From Planctomycetota bacterium (lineage in GTDB: Bacteria; Planctomycetota; Planctomycetia; Pirellulales; Lacipirellulaceae), in assembly GCA_024278955.1 (NCBI GenBank), contig JAJRSE010000117.1, positions 1-41,251 on the forward strand: 41,251 nt of DNA, read 5' to 3'. Positions 35,921-41,251 of the stretch are shown one piece after another. Each line of letters begins with the position of its first letter. Position 1 is the stretch's first letter. Made by a program: the position numbers and the translations under genes. Under the pieces are notes generated by a model. The model worked only from the letters and a program-made list of their open reading frames with translations, was not told the origin of the DNA and searched no databases.

Positions 35921-35951
35921 AGGCCGGAACAAGCCTGCGCAGTTCCGGCCT
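35921..35951. repeat. REP-like hairpin (aggccggaac / gttccggcct)
   Basis: A perfect ten-base inverted repeat, aggccggaac at 35921-35930 and gttccggcct at 35942-35951, with an 11-base loop aagcctgcgca. GC-rich hairpins of this kind are scattered between genes in many planctomycetes; the role is unknown. Confidence 0.55.
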
Positions 35952-36275
35952 ACTTCTGCGGGACTTATGCAGAGGAGATTATCGCATTTTGGGGATTTGA
36001 ATGCGAAGGTTGTTTTTGGCCAGTTCGAGGGCAACTCAAACTGAAAAGAGGGAACCACGAATTAGACGAATGGCACGAATAAACAAGCCGAAATCGATCT
36101 GTTAGGAATACTCCCTTGCCCTATTTCCCCCCTTCAGGGCATTTGATTGCTTAGTCATGGCTCGACTTGACCACTGAAATTCCGGAAGAACCATTTTTTA
36201 ATGCGTGAGCTGTTGCACTTACGTTTAGCGAGTGTCGCACGAACGTGTCCCGGGAACCTCACTGGCATTTCAGCG

Positions 36276-36300
36276 CCAAACCGTGTTGTGAGCAGAACCC
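36276..36300. repeat. Dispersed short palindromic motif, copy 2
   Basis: The text ccaaaccgtgttgtgagcag followed by aaccc is a degenerate relative of the motifs at 8199-8226 and 37305-37331. It sits just beyond the 3' end of the TSUP gene. Confidence 0.4.
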
Positions 36301-36317
36301 CCGTCTGGCGACTTGCT

Positions 36318-37067
36318 CTAGCTGAGTAGCAGCTTGAGACCGGTCGCGATCATTACGACGATTAAGAATGCGAAAATGAGCCGAGAGCCTTTTTTGATCG
36401 CGAGTTTGGCTCCGACATGGCCGCCAAGTGTGTTGCCTAGGGCCATGATCAGGCCGGGAAGCCAGTCGACTTTACCGTAGAAGATGAACACGGTCAGGGC
36501 GACAAAGGTCAGCAAAAAGCCGATGACATTTTTCACCGCATTTGCGCCGACCAGTTTCCGGGAGTGAAAAAGGCTGATGCCGAGTAACAGTAAGATCCCC
36601 ATGCCTGCTTGGATGAAACCCACATAGATACCGATACCAAAAAAGAGGGTGAACTCTGCGAGGAACGACTTGGGCGGGTTCGGGCGAGAGTCGGTCAGCA
36701 GAGCCGGTTTGAAAATCAGTAGGACGGCCATCGCGAGAAAGATAACGCCGAAGACGGGCTGAAATGTTTCGGTTGGGAGTCGGACGGCCAGCAGTGCGCC
36801 AACTGGCACGCCGAGCAATGTCGGCAACGCGATCCGCGCGACGAGTCGGCGGTCGATGTGCCCATGTTTGTGGAATGTTGCGCTGGCCGTGACGGTGGAA
36901 AAAAGAATGGCTACGCGATTGGTTCCGTTTGCGACTTGAGGATCCAAACCACATAAGAAGATAAGCGTAGGAAGCGTGAGGAACGACCCCCCGCCGGCGA
37001 TCGTGTTCACGATTCCGGCAAGAAATCCGGCAGGAATCAGCAATAGGTAGCAAAGCCAGTCGGGCAT
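36318..37067 (-). CDS. TSUP (TauE/SafE) family membrane permease
   Basis: 249 residues, mostly hydrophobic, with about seven or eight transmembrane segments. The start LLIPAGFLAGIVNTIAGGGSFLTLPTL is the family hallmark, repeated in weaker form in the second half (FIQAGMGILLLLGISLF… LGGHVGAKLAIKKGSRL). Members transport anions such as sulfite, sulfoacetate or other small organic sulfur compounds. No sulfur-metabolism gene is near, so the substrate stays open. It stands alone on the minus strand between two repeat-rich gaps. Confidence 0.88.
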   Translation of the reverse strand: MPDWLCYLLLIPAGFLAGIVNTIAGGGSFLTLPTLIFLCGLDPQVANGTNRVAILFSTVTASATFHKHGHIDRRLVARIALPTLLGVPVGALLAVRLPTETFQPVFGVIFLAMAVLLIFKPALLTDSRPNPPKSFLAEFTLFFGIGIYVGFIQAGMGILLLLGISLFHSRKLVGANAVKNVIGFLLTFVALTVFIFYGKVDWLPGLIMALGNTLGGHVGAKLAIKKGSRLIFAFLIVVMIATGLKLLLS

Positions 37068-37161
37068 CGGTAGGAATGGTCCTTTGGGATGGTCAAAGCA
37101 CGAGGGAAGATTGCACAGCTAAAGTTTAGAGAACTCTTCGGCAAAGTGAAGAATAGAAAAC

Positions 37162-37390
37162 GCAGGACGATTGCAAAGTCAAAAAAAACCGCCAAGGACG
37201 CCAAGAGCGCCAAGGAATGAAAAAACAAGAAAAAGCAAGAAAAACCGGTACTTAGACCGTAATCATGCGGAAGTGTTTCGGGTCGCCGTACGGGCATGTT
37301 CGGGGCAAACCGTGCTGAAAGCGGAACACTTGCGAGGGTCTTTCTAGTGCTTTCTTCTTTTTCTTGGCGATCTTGGCGAACTTGGCGGTT
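37162..37390. repeat. Inverted-repeat element (CGCCAAG type) with shared 18-base end
   Basis: It begins with gcaggacgattgcaaagt (37162-37179), identical to 2763-2780. Imperfect arms follow: 37188-37215, with a triple GCCAAG pattern, and 37362-37390, with the inverse CTTGGCG pattern. Between the arms is the dispersed motif aaaccgtgctgaaagcggaa at 37307-37326. The 475-base gap (37068-37542) has no gene that I can support. Confidence 0.6.
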
Positions 37391-37542
37391 CAAAATATCG
37401 ACTTGGCAAGCGAGCTGTTTTTTCTGGTGCTTTTCAAGCATCTCAACTTTTCTGCCGGGCTTGCTGCGTTACAATCTGTGTTAAGAAGGGACGATCCTTC
37501 GTAAGAAGCTCTCGATTTTCAAGCACGTCTCTAGGTGTAGCC

Positions 37543-38802
37543 ATGAGCCCACGACTTTTTCTCTCTGCTTTTGCAATCGTCCTTGGGATGTCAACTTATG
37601 GGTCTGCCGAGTGGCCAGGGTTTCGTGGCCCGCGTGGCGAGGGGGTTGCCGAGGGGAGTGCGCCGGTTACTTGGAGTGCGCAAGATAATGTGAAATGGAA
37701 AGTTGCTCTTACCCAACCAAGTAACGGCAGCCCGATTGTTGTGGGGGGCCGGGTCTTTATCAATTCGGCTGAGGATGTCGAGGGGGAAAGACGGAGCACC
37801 TATTGTTTTGACGCCCAAACAGGAGAGCAGCTTTGGGTGAAAACCGTCGACGCCGATAAAGAGCCGCATCACAAGACGAATCCCCATGGCAGCTCGACAC
37901 CATTTTCTGATGGAAAGAAGGTGGTGGTTTGGCACTCTTCGGCCGGTTTGTATTGCTACGACATGGAGGGCAATGAGATTTGGTCGCGAAGTCTGGGTGA
38001 GTTTCGACATATGTGGGGTTATGGCACTTCGCCGATTATTCATCAAGACAAAGTCATTCTCTACACGGGCCCTGGCGAGAAGAGTTTTGTCGCGGCTCTC
38101 GCCTTAGAATCTGGCAAAACCATTTGGCAGCATGTGGAGATCGAGGGAGGCACGATCGATCGCCGCGAAGACGACGCGCCACATGGTTCTTGGTGTACGC
38201 CCATTGTTGCTCGGGTCGATGGCGAGGATCAAATCCTCGTGACGTACCCCAAGCGAATCGTTGCTTATGAAGCCGCGTCGGGTGAGGTCGTTTGGAGCTG
38301 TGACGGATTACGGCAAAGTCGTGGCGACCTGGCTTACTCCTCGCCTGTGATTGCTGGCGACTTGTGCTTTGTTGTTGGCGGCTACAAAGGACCCATGATG
38401 GCAATTCGCCTGGGCGGCAAAGGCGAGGTTTCGGAGTCGCACCGGTTGTATCGCAAGGAGGAAAGTCCCCAGAGCATTGGTTCGGGTGTCTATTTTGAGG
38501 GGCATGTTTACATGCCTTTTGCCGAGGCAAGCAAGGGTTTGCAATGTATCGATCCGATCACTGGCGAAGATCGTTGGTCGCAGCGAACTTCGGCTGCCCA
38601 TTGGGGGTCGCTTGTTTTGTGTGACGGGCGATTCTATGTTACCGGCCAGGACGGCACGACGACCGTGTTCAAGCCGAGTGCCGAAGGCTACGAAGAGGTG
38701 GCGATCAACGAATTGGGCGAGACCTGCAACGGCACGTTAGCGATTTCTGATGGCCACGTCTTCATTCGTACGCATGAGCATCTGTATTGCTTTGGCAAGT
38801 GA
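37543..38802 (+). CDS. Exported PQQ-like beta-propeller protein
   Basis: 419 residues with a signal peptide (SPRLFLSAFAIVLGMSTYGSA, cleavage before EWPGFRG). The mature start WPGFRGPRGEGVAEG is typical of planctomycete PQQ-like propellers. Repeats of the type YCFDAQTGEQLW, ALESGKTIWQ, YEAASGEVVW and CIDPITGEDRW mark the blades. Such proteins often serve as periplasmic scaffolds or as quinoprotein-like domains; no clear PQQ ligands or dehydrogenase partner can be identified, so an enzymatic role is not claimed. It is the first of two plus-strand genes at the end of the window. Confidence 0.87.
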   Translation: MSPRLFLSAFAIVLGMSTYGSAEWPGFRGPRGEGVAEGSAPVTWSAQDNVKWKVALTQPSNGSPIVVGGRVFINSAEDVEGERRSTYCFDAQTGEQLWVKTVDADKEPHHKTNPHGSSTPFSDGKKVVVWHSSAGLYCYDMEGNEIWSRSLGEFRHMWGYGTSPIIHQDKVILYTGPGEKSFVAALALESGKTIWQHVEIEGGTIDRREDDAPHGSWCTPIVARVDGEDQILVTYPKRIVAYEAASGEVVWSCDGLRQSRGDLAYSSPVIAGDLCFVVGGYKGPMMAIRLGGKGEVSESHRLYRKEESPQSIGSGVYFEGHVYMPFAEASKGLQCIDPITGEDRWSQRTSAAHWGSLVLCDGRFYVTGQDGTTTVFKPSAEGYEEVAINELGETCNGTLAISDGHVFIRTHEHLYCFGK

Positions 38803-39003
38803 TTGCGAAATGGAAAGTTGGGCTTGGCAGATCGAATTACTTCAGCCACGTCATCTATAGGGTAGCCAAGACCGGAAAGACCGCGGAGCCATTGAAACCA
38901 CTTTTGATTACAACCTTGGAGCCTTCCTACCGATTCTGGTGAGGAAGCGGTTATTTACACTGCTGCGTCTTGTGTTACTCGGGCAATCCTTAGGTTTTGA
39001 ATC

Positions 39004-40722
39004 ATGAGTCTTTCGCTTCAAGCATTTTTGGCATTCATGCCCGTTCTTTTGGGTGGCGTTTTGCTGATTGGTTTTCGTGTAGCGGCCAAGTGGGCGATGC
39101 CTGCCGTTTATGTCGTGACGGCGATCATCGGTCTTTGGGCTTGGCAAATGGATTTTGCACAGGTAGCTGCTGCCTCGGCAAAGGGGCTTGTGGTGACGGC
39201 CAATTTGCTTTGGATTGTTTTTGGCGCAATTTTGCTTCTCAATACCCTAGAACAGTCGGGCGCCGTGACGGCGATTCGGCGTAGCTTTCACGATGTTTCT
39301 GACGACCGTCGTGTGCAAGTGGTGATTGTGGCTTGGCTTTTCGGTTCGTTTATCGAAGGGGCAGCAGGCTTTGGTACGCCTGCCGCGATTGCTGCTCCGC
39401 TGATGGTTGCGCTTGGTTTTCCGGCTGCGTGTGCGGTGATGGTTGGAATGATGATCCAGTCGACCGCGGTGACTTTCGGAGCGGCGGGAACCCCGATTTT
39501 TGTCGGCATCCACGACGGCATGGGCGGCCCCGCCTTTGGCGAACAGTTGGCACTCGCGGGTCTGACGATGCGCGAGTTTCTCTACCAAATTGGTATTCGA
39601 GTCGCGGTGATCCATGCGATCGCGGGCACGTTCATTCCTACGCTCATGGTCATGATGATGACGCGGTTCTTCGGTCGCGAGCGTTCCTGGCGAGCCGGCT
39701 TAGCGACCTTACCATTTACGGTTTTTGGTGGTCTCGCCTTTACGATGCCGTACACGCTGGCTGCGTTTTTTCTTGGTCCGGAGTTCCCGTCGCTGATCGG
39801 CGCACTCGTCGGGCTGCCGATTGTTACGTTTGCTGCCCGGCGTAAGTGGCTGCTTCCCGCCGAGCCTTGGACCTTCGACGAAAAAAGCAGCTGGCCGGCC
39901 GAGTGGAGTAGCCTTACTCAGGCGAACGATAAAAACCAGCACAAAGGTCGACCGATGTCGATCGCGCTCGCTTGGTTACCTTATTTGCTGGTTGCGGTTT
40001 TGCTACTGGTAAGCCGCGTCAAATCGTTTGGCCTGGGCAGCTTGCTCCAGAAATTCGCACTCACTTGGGCTAGTATTTTCGGTACCGACATTGGGGCCGT
40101 GAGCAAGCCGCTTTACCTGCCCGGCACGATCATGATTTTCGTTGTCATGGTGACTTTTTTCTTGCATCGGATGAACACGTCGCAGCTGAAACGGGCGGTT
40201 GGAGATTCCTCGAAAATTCTTCTCGGTGCGGGTTTTGTGTTGATCTTCACGGTGCCCATGGTGCAGATTCTTATTAACTCCAACATCAACCATGGGGGAT
40301 ACAGTAGCATGCCGGTCGCGATGGCCCAGTGGGTTTCGCTGAACGTAGGCGGGGTTTGGCCTGTGTTTGCCGGAGTGATCGGCGCCTTGGGGGCATTCAT
40401 CGCCGGTTCCAACACGGTTAGCAACCTTACGTTCGCGAAGTTTCAATTTTCGGTCGCCGAGCAGCTGAGCATTAGCGGCATGATGGTCGTGGCGCTGCAA
40501 GCCGTCGGAGCCGCGGCGGGAAACATGATTGCGATCCACAACGTCGTCGCCGCGTCGGCCACGGTGGGGCTGCTTGGCCAAGAAGGTTCGACGCTACGAA
40601 AAACGATCTTACCGACGATCTACTATCTTCTCGTCACGGCCGTCTGCGGTATGATTGCGGTTTATGTGCTGCATGTTGCTGATCCGACGCAGGGGTTGGA
40701 GCTTCTGACACCAAACAAGTAA
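39004..40722 (+). CDS. lctP: L-lactate permease family transporter
   Basis: 572 residues with about twelve or more transmembrane helices. The family signature [19 protein letters not shown] (~115-133) and the C-terminal block [18 protein letters not shown] and [20 protein letters not shown] are clear. LctP/GlcA carriers bring lactate or glycolate into the cell with protons. A hydrophilic loop (~290-320) separates the halves. No lactate or glycolate dehydrogenase gene is next to it, so the exact substrate is open. 201 bases separate it from the propeller gene. Confidence 0.92.
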   Translation: MSLSLQAFLAFMPVLLGGVLLIGFRVAAKWAMPAVYVVTAIIGLWAWQMDFAQVAAASAKGLVVTANLLWIVFGAILLLNTLEQSGAVTAIRRSFHDVSDDRRVQVVIVAWLFGSFIEGAAGFGTPAAIAAPLMVALGFPAACAVMVGMMIQSTAVTFGAAGTPIFVGIHDGMGGPAFGEQLALAGLTMREFLYQIGIRVAVIHAIAGTFIPTLMVMMMTRFFGRERSWRAGLATLPFTVFGGLAFTMPYTLAAFFLGPEFPSLIGALVGLPIVTFAARRKWLLPAEPWTFDEKSSWPAEWSSLTQANDKNQHKGRPMSIALAWLPYLLVAVLLLVSRVKSFGLGSLLQKFALTWASIFGTDIGAVSKPLYLPGTIMIFVVMVTFFLHRMNTSQLKRAVGDSSKILLGAGFVLIFTVPMVQILINSNINHGGYSSMPVAMAQWVSLNVGGVWPVFAGVIGALGAFIAGSNTVSNLTFAKFQFSVAEQLSISGMMVVALQAVGAAAGNMIAIHNVVAASATVGLLGQEGSTLRKTILPTIYYLLVTAVCGMIAVYVLHVADPTQGLELLTPNK

Positions 40723-40811
40723 GAAATATGCGTACTGTTCGACGCTTAGGCTCATGCAACATACACGGTTCAGAATTTGACAGAACACAGAAAAAGATTG
40801 TAAAAACCCTA

Positions 40812-41113
40812 TCAGAGAAGGTCCCTTAGTATTCCACCAATTACGAAGCTAGCAGCTTCATCGATATGTTCATTTTTCACTTCGTTAGAGTTCGCTAGAT
40901 CTGCAATAGTTCGTGACACCTTCGCTAATCTTGTCATCGACCGGGTGCTAGATCGATTACTGTCTATAGTTTCCGTGAAGTAATCCGTAGATGCGTTTGA
41001 GAAATCACAGTATTCAAATACCTCCCCTCCAGGGATTCCAGCATTGCAGTTTATAGCTGTTTCATCAAACCGTTTATGCTGTATGTCGCGGGCTTTCTGA
41101 ATCTTACCTCTTA
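40812..41113 (-). pseudogene. C-terminal remnant of a Mg-chelatase/ComM (YifB)-like ATPase
   Basis: The minus strand reads, without a start codon, LRGKIQKARDIQHKRFDE, then NCNAGIPGGEVFEYC, and RLAKVSRTIADLANSNEVKN before HIDEAASF and a stop at 40814-40812. This matches the end of ComM/YifB proteins (…RVxxARxIQxxRF… RxxRVARTIADLxGSExIxxxHIxEA). The ATPase core should lie upstream, but there the frame meets an IS630-type transposase gene, so the gene is cut. The text is visibly richer in A and T than the neighbouring genes, suggesting foreign origin. The junction lies near 41112-41125. Confidence 0.65.
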
Positions 41114-41119
41114 GAGCGT

Positions 41120-41251
41120 TTAACTTTTGTGTGTTCCGTACCCATCATGGGCAAACCAGCCCTGAGCATCTTGCGAGTTAACGGCATTTAGCGCCTTGCC
41201 GATAGCGGTGATCAGTGTCCGCTTGGTGCGAGCGGCAAAACCACGCAGGAG
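41120..41251 (-). mobile_element. IS630-type transposase, C-terminal end (runs off window)
   Basis: The minus strand from the window edge reads LLRGFAARTKRTLITAIGKA, then AVNSQDAQGWFAHDGYG and a TAA at 41122-41120. This is the typical tail of IS630-family transposases (…AARTxxxLxxAIGxAL…FxHxGY). Only 43 residues are inside the window. The end of the element must lie within a few tens of bases downstream of the stop, where the ComM-like frame resumes. Whether the copy is intact cannot be seen. Confidence 0.75.

Noticed and set aside
37543..38802. Reading the propeller protein as a PQQ-dependent alcohol dehydrogenase
   Set aside because: It is too short, and no catalytic Asp/Glu set or cytochrome domain can be identified.

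Overview
The window looks like chromosomal DNA of a planctomycete, most likely of the Pirellulales type. The evidence is family content, not a database match. It carries a PVC-type propeller/HEAT/cytochrome c protein, an octaheme cytochrome fused to HEAT and TPR repeats, and the paired families TIGR03546/TIGR03545. It also has tetrahydromethanopterin (H4MPT) C1 genes (mch, a RimK-like ATP-grasp ligase, and PTPS- and CitG-like proteins) beside ordinary bacterial genes, plus dispersed palindromic repeats in almost every longer intergenic gap.

Layout. 1-2580: a partial leucine-rich-repeat gene, a CHAD protein and a four-CBS protein. 2581-5036: a gene-poor stretch with tRNA-Lys, tRNA-Met and two decayed transposases (ISAs1-like and IS5-like) plus a palindromic element. 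5037-10813 (minus strand): a three-gene ABC exporter operon (HlyD, FtsX/DevC-like permease, MacB/DevA-like ATPase with 4-nt overlaps), preceded by the PVC cytochrome gene. 10908-11041: a perfect-ended miniature palindromic element between two divergent haem-protein genes. 11277-23483 (plus strand): octaheme cytochrome, TIGR03546-TIGR03545, mch and ATP-grasp ligase, oleC-oleD, aspS and a redoxin-fold protein. 23571-31003 (minus strand): mutS, fliG, cheX, and the coupled run oleB-like, CitG-like, PTPS-like. 31224-35644 (plus strand): SRP RNA, dnaX, ybaB/ebfC and rpoN. 36318-40722: a TSUP permease (minus), a PQQ-like propeller protein and a lactate-permease family transporter. 40812-41251: the C-terminal remnant of a Mg-chelatase/ComM-like ATPase, cut by an IS630-type transposase gene that runs off the window.

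The most interesting signals are two. (1) dnaX has an uninterrupted run of nine A. A shift into the -1 frame there meets a stop codon within five codons, which would give a short gamma-like product of about 418 residues beside the 590-residue tau. (2) Genes for OleB, OleC and OleD, the beta-lactone route to long-chain olefins, sit in two separate places, and each time directly beside genes of H4MPT-linked C1 metabolism. OleB even appears translationally coupled to the CitG-like gene. OleA is not in the window. The intergenic gaps also hold several related inverted-repeat element families.

No CRISPR array, prophage or obvious defence system was seen.
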